Shown here in pieces: positions 17,816 to 25,705 of a DNA stretch of 64,000 bases. Position 1 is the first letter of the stretch. Each line of letters begins with the position of its first letter. This DNA is from Proteobacteria bacterium 005FR1 (GTDB lineage: Bacteria > Pseudomonadota > Gammaproteobacteria > Pseudomonadales > Cellvibrionaceae), in NCBI GenBank assembly GCA_026192395.1, contig WACF01000001.1, positions 3,559,719-3,623,718 on the forward strand, written 5' to 3'. The notes below the pieces were generated by a model. It saw only the letters and a list, made by a program, of their open reading frames with translations, ran no database searches and was not told the DNA's origin. The position numbers and the translations under genes are program-made.

Positions 17816-17849
17816 TTCACTCTTGCAAATGAAAATAATTATCATTAGG
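17816..17849 (+). promoter_or_regulatory. Fur box overlapping the porin promoter
   Basis: GAAAATAATTATCATTAGG (17831-17849) matches 14 of 19 positions of the Fur consensus GATAATGATAATCATTATC. TTCACT (17816-17821) and TATCAT (17840-17845) with an 18-bp spacer would be the promoter, with the box covering its -10. This predicts repression of the porin when iron is sufficient. Confidence 0.7.
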
Positions 17850-17889
17850 ATTGCGCGCACTGAGAATGACACGCAAACGGGAGCAAGGC

Positions 17890-19161
17890 ATGAAACAAAA
17901 AGTTACTTGGGGCAATTGGACAAAGCGATCATTCGGCGCAATGGGAGTGCTGGGCTTGACTGGCGCACTGCCATTGACGGCCTTGGCGCAGACTACGCCG
18001 AGCGTTGAGGAAATGTGGCGAATCATCCAGAAGCAACAGGAAGAGATTCGCGAACTCAAGTCCGAGCTCGACGAAGCGGAAACCAAGATCGAAGAGACCG
18101 ACGTAAAAGTAACCGCCACCGCGGACACCGTGGAGCAGGTCATCAGCGTCGAGTCCGCGCAGGGGCGGGACACCGTCATTGGCGGTTATGGCGAGCTGCA
18201 TTACAACAATCTGGACAATGATCTGGCAGGCGGCGACGACAAGGACATGATCGATCTGCACCGCTTCGTGATCTTTCTGAATCACTCCTTTACTGACGAT
18301 GTCCGCTTTTTCTCCGAGCTGGAGGTGGAGCACAGCCTCGCCGGTGACGGCAAGCCAGGTGAAGTGGAGGTTGAGCAGGCTTACCTGGAGTGGGACTTCG
18401 CCGAAAGCCACCGCGCCAAGGCGGGGCTCTTCCTGGTTCCGGTGGGTATTCTCAATGAAACCCATGAGCCGGATACCTTTTTCGGCGTCGAGCGAAACAA
18501 CGTCGAAAGCAAAATCATTCCGTCCACCTGGTGGGAAGGCGGTCTGGGCACCTCCGGAGAACTGGCACCCGGCTGGGGCTACGACCTGGCGTTTCACTCC
18601 GGGCTGTATATGAAGGACGGCAAAGTCGGCAATGTGCGCAGCGCCCGCCAGAAGGTGGCCGAAGCCAAAGCTGACGACTACGCCACCACTGGCCGCATTC
18701 GCTACACCGGATTGCCGGGACTGGAAGTCGGGCTCACGCTGCAACTGCAAAACGACGTGCTCCAGGGCGAGAACATACAAGGCGTCTCCAGTATTGAAGG
18801 TCTGCTGCTGGAAACCCATGTGGCGTACCAGAATGGTCCTTTCCTGCTGCGGGCGCTCTACGCGCAATGGGACTTCGACGACGAAATCGAGGAGCTCACT
18901 CCGGGCGCCGACAAGCAGAAGGGCTGGTATGTGGAACCCGGCTACCGAATCAGTCCCCAGTGGGGCGTTTTCGCCCGGTATAGCTTGTGGGACACGGAAG
19001 CCGGCGGTAACGGCGACAGCGAATACAACGAAACCAATGTGGGCGTGAATTACTGGCTGACCGAAAACGCTGTCCTCAAAGCGGACTACCAGGTCCAGGA
19101 TGCTCCCAGTGGCGCCAGTGAGTTCGACGGCTTCAACCTCGGCGTGGGCTGGTCCTTCTGA
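17890..19161 (+). CDS. Outer-membrane porin-like protein, Fur-box preceded
   Basis: 423 residues. A signal peptide is followed by TALAQTTPSVEEMWRIIQKQ, a short coiled coil (residues ~38-80: EEIRELKSELDEAETKIEET), and a long beta-barrel region with alternating aromatic residues that ends in GVGWSF with the C-terminal Phe expected for outer-membrane insertion. It resembles phosphate-selective-porin/FmdC-type proteins, whose coiled coil may form a trimer stalk. The ATG at 17890 has GGAG upstream. The Fur box suggests expression under iron limitation. A terminator-like stem separates it from the FMN-binding gene. Confidence 0.8.
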   Translation: MKQKVTWGNWTKRSFGAMGVLGLTGALPLTALAQTTPSVEEMWRIIQKQQEEIRELKSELDEAETKIEETDVKVTATADTVEQVISVESAQGRDTVIGGYGELHYNNLDNDLAGGDDKDMIDLHRFVIFLNHSFTDDVRFFSELEVEHSLAGDGKPGEVEVEQAYLEWDFAESHRAKAGLFLVPVGILNETHEPDTFFGVERNNVESKIIPSTWWEGGLGTSGELAPGWGYDLAFHSGLYMKDGKVGNVRSARQKVAEAKADDYATTGRIRYTGLPGLEVGLTLQLQNDVLQGENIQGVSSIEGLLLETHVAYQNGPFLLRALYAQWDFDDEIEELTPGADKQKGWYVEPGYRISPQWGVFARYSLWDTEAGGNGDSEYNETNVGVNYWLTENAVLKADYQVQDAPSGASEFDGFNLGVGWSF

Positions 19162-19193
19162 TCCACGAAGTAGCCGTCAGACGGACTTAGGAC

Positions 19194-19237
19194 AGGCCGG
19201 GGCACCAGCCAAGCCGGTGCCCCGGCCTTGTTCTTTA
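19194..19237 (+). terminator. Strong stem-loop after the porin gene
   Basis: AGGCCGGGGCACC (19194-19206) pairs perfectly over 13 bp with GGTGCCCCGGCCT (19216-19228) and is followed by TTGTTCTTT. It is an intrinsic terminator, though the imperfect T-tract may permit read-through into the FMN-binding gene 34 bp downstream. Confidence 0.75.
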
Positions 19238-19270
19238 TGAATGCTGTTTGTTTTCGAGAGGGCTGAATGC

Positions 19271-19819
19271 ATGAAGGGGATCTGGTGGGTACTGATCGCG
19301 GTGCTGTGCTCGCTCACGGCGGAATCTCACGGGCAGCGCGGCACTTTCATGACCGCCGACGAATTCCGCGAACTTGCCTTTCCTGATTCGGAGCCCGAGT
19401 CGGGCACACTCTGGCTTAACGCCCAGCAGCAAGAGCGTGCGGCCATGATCCTCCGGCATGCTTATCCTGGTCTGCGCGTGCGTTACTGGCGTCTGGGGCA
19501 ACGCAGCGCCTGGATTCTGGAAGAAGTTGGCAAGGACCAGCCAATTACGATGGGAATCGTCGTAGAAAAAGACCATATTGCCGATTTCGCGGTGCTTGCC
19601 TTTCGCGAGAGCCGCGGCGGCGAAATCCGATATCCTTTCTTCACCGATCAGTTCCGCGGCCTGACACTGTCCGACCGAGGAGATCCGCCGGCCCTATCCG
19701 GCTCAGTGAACGGCATCACCGGCGCGACCCTGTCCGTGCGTGCCGCCAGCAAAGTCGCTAAACTTGCGCTATTTTTTCACCGGCAAGTGATGGCGGGCGG
19801 GACCAGTGGGGCGGACTAG
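19271..19819 (+). CDS. Periplasmic FMN-binding domain protein with flavinylation motif
   Basis: 182 residues with a signal peptide (MKGIWWVLIAVLCSLTAESH). The rest is an FMN-binding domain of the RnfG/NqrC type. The end carries NGITGATLSVRAASK; Thr153 in GAT is the residue to which ApbE typically attaches FMN through a phosphoester bond. The ATG at 19271 has GAGAGGG upstream. The stop overlaps the PepSY gene by 14 bp, which indicates translational coupling. It probably carries electrons in the periplasm, between the PepSY membrane partner and an acceptor. No apbE gene is in the window. Confidence 0.8.
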   Translation: MKGIWWVLIAVLCSLTAESHGQRGTFMTADEFRELAFPDSEPESGTLWLNAQQQERAAMILRHAYPGLRVRYWRLGQRSAWILEEVGKDQPITMGIVVEKDHIADFAVLAFRESRGGEIRYPFFTDQFRGLTLSDRGDPPALSGSVNGITGATLSVRAASKVAKLALFFHRQVMAGGTSGAD

Positions 19820-20606
19820 AGAGCGGCGGACCAGAGACGGGCAGACTAATTTCCGACGCGGCCGACTACGGTTTCTACTCTGGCGCTGGCATCGCCGTAT
19901 TGGGCTGGTATCGGCCGCCTTCGTCCTTCTGCTTGCCGTCACCGGCATTCTCCTGAATCACAGTGATTCCATCGGCCTCGATGAAGCGCCACTCGGGCCT
20001 CAATGGCTCAACCTGTTCTATTCCGTGGACCCACCTTCCGCCACAAGCTTTGAAACCGGTCATAGTCTGATCACGCAGTGGGGTGCGCGGGCGCTCTACC
20101 GCAATGGCGAACCACTGTCCGACTGTCGCGGGGAACTGAGAGGCGTTCTCGATTACTACCAGTACGAGGTGGTGGCCTGCGAGCAGGAATTGATTATCCT
20201 GCTGGCGGAGAGCGGCGCGGTGGTGGAGCGAGTTGATCCGGTTCGTGGACTGCCGGCTCCGGTGGAAAGACTCGGAATGTGTCCGGCCGGCGTCTGCGTG
20301 CAGAGCGGTGAACAGATTCGGCAGCTGGACGCTGATGAAGTGACCTGGACTCCGGTGGCCGTATCCGCCGTCAGCCGCTGGTCGACGCCGGTCCCCACCC
20401 CCGATGTCGTCCGCGATGAGCTGGTCAGCCAGCACGTGGGCCAGTCCATCAGCTGGGAGCGCCTGTTGCTCGATCTCCATAGTGGTCGGTTGCTGGGAAG
20501 CTGGGGCGTTTACTTGATGGACCTGATGGCGGTTTTCTTCATTTTGCTGGCCGGCACCGGCATAGTGGTCTGGCTGCTGGCCCGGCGCGGCGGTACAAAA
20601 CCCTGA
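19806..20606 (+). CDS. PepSY-associated transmembrane protein
   Basis: 266 residues. N-terminal RWHRRIGLVSAAFVLLLAVTGILLNHSD and C-terminal DLHSGRLLGSWGVYLMDLMAVFFILLAGTGIVVWL are the two His-bearing membrane helices typical of the PepSY_TM family; the periplasmic segment between them is ~180 residues. The GTG at 19806 overlaps the 3' end of the FMN-binding gene. Such pairs are known as extracytosolic flavin electron-transfer modules; some PepSY proteins are thought to be heme-dependent reductases. Together with the Fur-box porin, a role in iron reduction or uptake is possible but unproven. Confidence 0.75.
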   Translation: MGRTRERRTRDGQTNFRRGRLRFLLWRWHRRIGLVSAAFVLLLAVTGILLNHSDSIGLDEAPLGPQWLNLFYSVDPPSATSFETGHSLITQWGARALYRNGEPLSDCRGELRGVLDYYQYEVVACEQELIILLAESGAVVERVDPVRGLPAPVERLGMCPAGVCVQSGEQIRQLDADEVTWTPVAVSAVSRWSTPVPTPDVVRDELVSQHVGQSISWERLLLDLHSGRLLGSWGVYLMDLMAVFFILLAGTGIVVWLLARRGGTKP

Positions 20607-20820
20607 GCGCGGCAAGCGATGATCCGCACTGTCGTCTCGCTCCCGTTAATCGGGGCGCGAACCTGATAGAGTGCGATCCGGATCACGCCCGGCTCGCGGG
20701 CGCATAGGCTTCCGACTCCATTCTGATAAATTGGCTAAACTTTCTGGATGGACAGAGGCTCCGAAAGATGCTGATTCATCTGTCGAATACAGCTTGGGAA
20801 ACTTGGGCAAAGAGGTTTAA

Positions 20821-23460
20821 GTGATCGATATTCCCGGTTACAAGATCGTGCGTACCCTCGGCAGGGGAGGGATGGCCACTGTGTATCTGGCGATCCAGGA
20901 AAGCTTCGAGCGCGAGGTGGCACTCAAAGTGATGAGCCCAGCCCTGTCCGAGGATCCCAAGTTCAGCGCGCGATTCCTGCACGAAGCGCGAATCGTCAGC
21001 CGTCTTGTGCATCCGAACATCGTGACCGTTTACGACGTCGGGGTTGAAGGTAACCTGCACTTCTTGTCCATGGAATACGTGCCAGGCATGGACTTGAAGC
21101 ACAAGCGCACTTTCCTCACGCCGCCGCTTTGTTTGCAAGTTATCCGCGACGTGGCCAGGGCGCTGGATTACGCCGGGCGAAAAGGCTACGTGCACCGCGA
21201 TGTGAAGCCAGAAAACATCATGCTGCACGATGATGATGGTCGCGCCGTGTTGATGGACTTTGGGATTGCCTGTCTCGCCGACGTGAAGTCCGGCATGACC
21301 CAGACCGGCACGGCGATCGGAACACCCCACTACATGAGTCCCGAGCAAGCCAAGGGTCGGCAGGTGGATCCGCGCTCCGACATCTACAGTCTGGGGGTGG
21401 TGTTCTATCTAATGCTGACCGGCCGGGTCCCCTATGACGCTGATTCCGCCGTGGCGGTGGGCATCAAGCATGTTCAGGAGCCGGTGCCGCGTCTGCCCCC
21501 CAATCTGCTGATTTTGCAGCCCATCATCGACAAGGCCCTGGCAAAGGAGCCCAAAGACAGATTCCAGACGGGCGCCGAGCTGATCGCGGCGATCGACGAA
21601 ATAACTGACGACGATGTGGAGGCCATTCAGCTCGCCACCAAGAACTACACCGTGCTGACCGCTCAACCGGACGACGCCACGCGCGTGGTCGCGCGCAGCA
21701 AGGCGCCGGCACAGGCGGCTTCGGCTTCGGCGAAAGCTGGCGATGGCGAGCAGATCTTCGCGGTCGCCGAGGAAGATCGCCGGAAGGTGAGCGATGAACC
21801 GGCCACGGCCAGACGCTGGCCTTGGGTAGCGGCTGCCCTTCTGGTGCTCGGTATTGCCGCAGGCGGCAGTATTGCCTACCGCGATCATCTGCCGGCCGAG
21901 ATGGCCGCGGTGGTGGATGCCGCTACTGACCGGGGGCTAGAATTGGGCACCCAGCTGGCCACTGCGCTGGGTTTGCCGCCGGGCGAACGGGCGCAGACGG
22001 TCACCGTTTCTCCGAAGAATGAAAGTGTACCGGCGCCGAGTGTTTCTCCTGAGAGCAATGACTCACCGTCAACGGAGGTCGTCGGGGCGCACGAAGACAG
22101 CACTGAGCCGAATCCGGCGACTCCGTCGCCCGGCCAGCGTTTGAACGAACTCGGTGAGCGATCGCGCGCCTTGCGCGAACAACTCGAAAGCGGTGGCGAT
22201 ACCTCAGCGCAGCTGGCTGCTGTCTACCGCGAAATGCTCGCGCTCGAGCCCGCTAACAAACAGGCCGAGTGGGGACTCGAAGAGCTGCAGAGCCACCATT
22301 ATCGGCAGTTGCGCGATGCGCTGGATGAGCGCCAGATAGAGCAGGCCGAGCATTGGTTCGCTGCCCTGCAGGCGAGCTTTCCGAAAGAGGCTGGCTGGGC
22401 GCAGGTAGCAAGCAGCGATCAATATCAGCGCCTGCGCGAGCGCTTCGAAGACCTGCAAGAGGCCCGTCGTCAGCTTGCCCTGGCAGACGATTACTTCGAG
22501 GCCGACGCTCTCACCGAACCCGCCGGGGAAAACGCAGTGGAGGCCTATAGACGCGTTTTGCAGTTGGACGATGGCAACCCGGCGGCGCTGGCCGGTTTGC
22601 AAAAAGTCGCCGATCGCTACGCGCAACTGGGCGAAGAGCGGCTCGAGGCCGGTCAACCGGAAGGTGCCCTGGCCCTTGCCAATCGCGGACTGAAAGTCGC
22701 AGGCGGGCATGCGGGCCTGCAGCATTTACGCCAATCGGCTCAAGCGCAGATCGATCGCCGGGCGCGGATCGCCGACTTGCAGCAAAAAGCCCAAACGGCC
22801 ATGGCGGCCGGCAACTATCTTCAACCGGAAGGCGAGAGTGCCTACGACCTCTATAGCCAGCTGCGAGAACTGGACCCGGCCGACGGGCAGGCCGCGCAGG
22901 GGCTTGCGGCGGTGCAGCAGGAACTGATCCGCGAAACTGAAACCTTTATCAACCGCAACGAGTTCGATGCTGCCCAGGCGCAGCTTGCAGCCATTCGCAA
23001 AGCTTTTGGCGAGAGTGAGCGCCTGCTTTCACTGGGCCTCGCCCTCGACCGCGCAGTGGAGCAGGATTTCCTTTCCCGACAGCCGCAGATTTCACGCGTT
23101 CTGGTGAGCAGCCAGGCCGGCAGCAGTCTCGAGGGCGAGCAGCCGAACACCATCAGTGTGGATCGAACCCTTTACATCGGCTTCAGCTACCGCAACTTCG
23201 CAGCCCGGACCTCGGTTGTGCAAGCCAAGCTCTACGATGGCTCCCGAAGTGTGCAGATTGCGCAGGTGCCGGTCATCGTCAGCGGCGAGAATGGACTCAA
23301 GTACTTTCAGATCGATCGCCCCGTAGAGGGGTTCGCCGAAGGTGGTTACATCATCGACCTCGTTCTCAACGCTGATCGCCTGAGCAGCCTCTCTTTTAAG
23401 GTGGAGCGTTCCTCCAAGTCCGCGCGGGAAGTCACCCGTGCGACTACCCATTCCGAATAA
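20821..23460 (+). CDS. Transmembrane serine/threonine protein kinase
   Basis: 879 residues. A cytoplasmic Hanks-type kinase occupies residues ~7-260: GRGGMATVYLA loop, Lys36 in VALKVM, HRDVKPEN (Asp127), DFG-like DFGIA (Asp146) and GTPHYMSPEQ. One membrane helix lies at ~330-350 (WPWVAAALLVLGIAAGGSIA). Residues ~430-720 are helical and repeat-like (TPR/coiled-coil style), and the last ~130 residues form a beta-rich domain (YIGFSYRNFAARTSVVQAK, GGYIIDLVLNADRLSSLSFK). The GTG at 20821 has AGAGG upstream. The next gene encodes a lipoprotein 30 bp downstream, so the periplasmic part may sense or bind it. The ligand is unknown. Confidence 0.85.
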   Translation: MIDIPGYKIVRTLGRGGMATVYLAIQESFEREVALKVMSPALSEDPKFSARFLHEARIVSRLVHPNIVTVYDVGVEGNLHFLSMEYVPGMDLKHKRTFLTPPLCLQVIRDVARALDYAGRKGYVHRDVKPENIMLHDDDGRAVLMDFGIACLADVKSGMTQTGTAIGTPHYMSPEQAKGRQVDPRSDIYSLGVVFYLMLTGRVPYDADSAVAVGIKHVQEPVPRLPPNLLILQPIIDKALAKEPKDRFQTGAELIAAIDEITDDDVEAIQLATKNYTVLTAQPDDATRVVARSKAPAQAASASAKAGDGEQIFAVAEEDRRKVSDEPATARRWPWVAAALLVLGIAAGGSIAYRDHLPAEMAAVVDAATDRGLELGTQLATALGLPPGERAQTVTVSPKNESVPAPSVSPESNDSPSTEVVGAHEDSTEPNPATPSPGQRLNELGERSRALREQLESGGDTSAQLAAVYREMLALEPANKQAEWGLEELQSHHYRQLRDALDERQIEQAEHWFAALQASFPKEAGWAQVASSDQYQRLRERFEDLQEARRQLALADDYFEADALTEPAGENAVEAYRRVLQLDDGNPAALAGLQKVADRYAQLGEERLEAGQPEGALALANRGLKVAGGHAGLQHLRQSAQAQIDRRARIADLQQKAQTAMAAGNYLQPEGESAYDLYSQLRELDPADGQAAQGLAAVQQELIRETETFINRNEFDAAQAQLAAIRKAFGESERLLSLGLALDRAVEQDFLSRQPQISRVLVSSQAGSSLEGEQPNTISVDRTLYIGFSYRNFAARTSVVQAKLYDGSRSVQIAQVPVIVSGENGLKYFQIDRPVEGFAEGGYIIDLVLNADRLSSLSFKVERSSKSAREVTRATTHSE

Positions 23461-23490
23461 AAAACGAATCAATAACGAGAAGGAAAGATC

Positions 23491-24261
23491 ATGCTAGTCC
23501 GAGTCGCCGTACTTGCCAGTCTCTTCGGGCTGGTTGCCTGTCAGACCGCGCCGCAAATGGAACAACTGCGCAGCCGCAACCAGGAGCTTGAGCAGCAGCT
23601 CAGCGCAGCGCGCGGCGAAATCGATACCCTGGCAGCCGAAAATCAGAGCCGGCAGGAAAGCATCGACGAGTTGAACCGTGTGCTGGCGATTCTGGACGCG
23701 GAAAAAAACTCCCGAGCCGCAGAGTCCTCCGAGTTGCGCCGACAGGTGCGGGGCTTCGTGCAGGGGCAGATGGATACGTTTCGCAGCTTCCTCATGAGCA
23801 GCGAACTGCTCGACTACATTGGCGACGAGCTGGTAGCCCGCAGCGGCGTCGAGACTGAACCGCTGTTTCTGGTGGATCTTGCCAATCCGGTGCCGCGCAA
23901 CGGCAGCTTGACGGGCGTTGGCGTTCACCTGAGTCAGGCGGCTCCTTTTCAGGTGAAAATCCTGCGTCCGGTCGAGGACGAAATGGTGGTGATATGGGAA
24001 AGCAAGCTTATTGACGCCAAGGAGGCGGGTCTGTTTCGCCACCAGTTCCCGGTATCCGTCGGTATCGAAAAGGGCGATTACCTGGCTTACTACTTTCCGC
24101 AGAATGCCGGCGTGAGCTTTGATCGGGGGACGGGCAATGCAGGTTACACCCGCCGCGACGTCGAGCTGGGGCAGTCAATTGCCAGGAAGTCTCTGGATGG
24201 TGAGCGGGACAAGCGCGCGTATTCTATTGGCGTTTATGGTCTTTTGAATCTGCAGAATTGA
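23491..24261 (+). CDS. Lipoprotein with coiled coil, partner of the kinase gene
   Basis: 256 residues. A lipobox (GLVAC, Cys18) marks it as a lipoprotein. Residues ~22-85 form a coiled coil (EQLRSRNQELEQQLSAARGE). The remainder is a soluble domain with a beta-strand-rich look (LTGVGVHLSQAAPFQVKILR, GIEKGDYLAYYFPQN). I do not recognise the family. It has a clear ribosome-binding site (AAGGA) and follows the kinase gene by 30 bp, so the two are probably co-transcribed. A periplasmic partner or input for the kinase is a reasonable guess only. Confidence 0.65.
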   Translation: MLVRVAVLASLFGLVACQTAPQMEQLRSRNQELEQQLSAARGEIDTLAAENQSRQESIDELNRVLAILDAEKNSRAAESSELRRQVRGFVQGQMDTFRSFLMSSELLDYIGDELVARSGVETEPLFLVDLANPVPRNGSLTGVGVHLSQAAPFQVKILRPVEDEMVVIWESKLIDAKEAGLFRHQFPVSVGIEKGDYLAYYFPQNAGVSFDRGTGNAGYTRRDVELGQSIARKSLDGERDKRAYSIGVYGLLNLQN

Positions 24262-24300
24262 GCTGTAAAGCATCGGTCTTTCCCGCCAATCAGTTCTAGC

Positions 24301-24327
24301 GCCTTCGCGGGCTCCTCCCGCGAAGGC
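24301..24327. terminator. GC-rich stem-loop after the kinase-lipoprotein pair
   Basis: GCCTTCGCGGG (24301-24311) and CCCGCGAAGGC (24317-24327) form a perfect 11-bp stem with a 5-nt loop, between the convergent lipoprotein and AEC genes. The following T-tract is short (TTCCC), so termination strength is uncertain. Confidence 0.5.
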
Positions 24328-24396
24328 TTCCCAAGAAGCACTCCACCACCAAAGTTCGTGTAGTTATATCTTCCGCTCTCCATGCCGCCACCATTG

Positions 24397-25356
24397 TCAG
24401 ATCAGGCTGGCCGCCTTCAATATCACGATACCCGCGCTAACGCTGAGGACGGAAGCCAGCGTAGAGAGGACCACGATGTTCGCCGCCATACTGCCTTTCC
24501 CGCCCATCGCATGCACCATGATGTAACTGGCAGTGGCGGTGGGTGCGGCGGCCATCAGAAATGACACGCCAAGCTCCATTTCGCTGAACCCAAACGGGTA
24601 GGCCAGCGCCACAGTGGCTGCCGGGACAATCACCAGTTTGAAGGCCACCGTGTAGGCGGGCACTTTCGAGGCAAGGCGCAGCTCACGGAGATTGATGCTG
24701 CCGCCAATACAGAGCAGCGCCAGGGGCAAGGTCATTGCGCTGATGTATTCGCCGGTCTGCATCAGCACCGGGTGCAGACCAATGCCGAGGTAGGACCAGA
24801 GCAGTGCCAGGACGATGGAAATCACAATGGGATTCTTTACGATATTGCCAACCACTCGTTTTAACATGCCGCCATCTCCGGCGGTGAGCGTCTGTGTTAG
24901 TACGTAAACCGAAAGCACGTTGTACATGATCGTTAGCACCGCCATGTACAGTGAGGCGGTGGCGAGTCCGGCGTTGCCGTAGGCGTTGATGCAGAATGCC
25001 AGCCCGATAACGCCCATGTTCCCTCGAAAGGAACCCTGAACAAATATCCCTCGTTCGCCGCGCTCGCGAATGAAGGCAACAGAAAGGGCGTAAAGCACCG
25101 CGAATGCGAGCGCGGTGGCGACGAGACCAACCGCCACCAGGCGCAGATTCAGCACCTGCTTGAAATCCGTTTGCACGATGTTGACGAACAGAAGCGTCGG
25201 CAGCCCAACGGAAAAAACCAGCCAGGAGGCCGAGTTGACGAAACCGTCGTTGATCAACTGGAATCGCTTGAGAATGATGCCGAGCACCACCAACAGGAAA
25301 ATGGGTGCGGTGATGCCCAGAGCAAAATTGAGCGTGGCGAGGAAGGATGTGTCCAT
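24397..25356 (-). CDS. AEC-family transporter
   Basis: 319 residues, almost wholly hydrophobic with about ten predicted membrane helices. The pattern FALGITAPIFLLVVLGIILK at the start and the C-terminal half (LPLALLCIGGSINLREL, AAPTATASYIMVHAMGGKG) match the auxin efflux carrier (AEC) family, whose bacterial members export or import small carboxylates such as malate. Substrate cannot be predicted. It is the last gene of a minus-strand row after the aldehyde dehydrogenase and DUF1289 genes. Confidence 0.88.
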   Translation of the reverse strand: MDTSFLATLNFALGITAPIFLLVVLGIILKRFQLINDGFVNSASWLVFSVGLPTLLFVNIVQTDFKQVLNLRLVAVGLVATALAFAVLYALSVAFIRERGERGIFVQGSFRGNMGVIGLAFCINAYGNAGLATASLYMAVLTIMYNVLSVYVLTQTLTAGDGGMLKRVVGNIVKNPIVISIVLALLWSYLGIGLHPVLMQTGEYISAMTLPLALLCIGGSINLRELRLASKVPAYTVAFKLVIVPAATVALAYPFGFSEMELGVSFLMAAAPTATASYIMVHAMGGKGSMAANIVVLSTLASVLSVSAGIVILKAASLI

Positions 25357-25430
25357 GAGGTGAGGCTTGAACGACTGCGGACCACCACTTTAGCACAGCC
25401 GTCCCTGATGGGGCAGGTCGCCGGCTGAGG

Positions 25431-25619
25431 CTACTTCAACTGGAAGCGTTGGGTGGATTTCCGCCGCTCGCCCGCGCGCTGCAAAACTTTTTTCTTTTCA
25501 TCGGCTGAAAGATTGCCCCACCTGGAAATCTCCTGGCCGCTGCGAAAGCAACCCACGCACACATCATCTTCGTTCAAGGCGCAAACCGAAATGCAGGGAG
25601 ATTTGGGTGAATTGTTCAT
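25431..25619 (-). CDS. DUF1289 family protein
   Basis: 62 residues. Four cysteines in the family pattern (C9, C13, C21, C24: SPCISVCALNEDDVCVGCFR) indicate a small metal or Fe-S site, and the WGNLSADEKKKVL segment is the usual tail. The ATG at 25619 gives the expected short protein; the frame upstream is not conserved-looking. The terminator between it and the aldehyde dehydrogenase gene suggests separate expression. Function is unknown. Confidence 0.88.
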   Translation of the reverse strand: MNNSPKSPCISVCALNEDDVCVGCFRSGQEISRWGNLSADEKKKVLQRAGERRKSTQRFQLK

Positions 25620-25652
25620 GCGTGTTTCACAACTCGCAAAAATGACATGCCA

Positions 25653-25685
25653 AATAAAAAGGCCACGCTCTGCAGCGTGGCCTTT
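25653..25685 (-). terminator. Intrinsic terminator of the aldehyde dehydrogenase gene
   Basis: AAAGGCCACGCT (25658-25669) pairs with AGCGTGGCCTTT (25674-25685) with a 4-nt loop. On the minus strand it is followed by TTTTT and ATTTG. It lies 20 bp beyond the dehydrogenase stop. Confidence 0.85.
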
Positions 25686-25705
25686 GGCGTTTCTACCGCC
25701 TGGCG

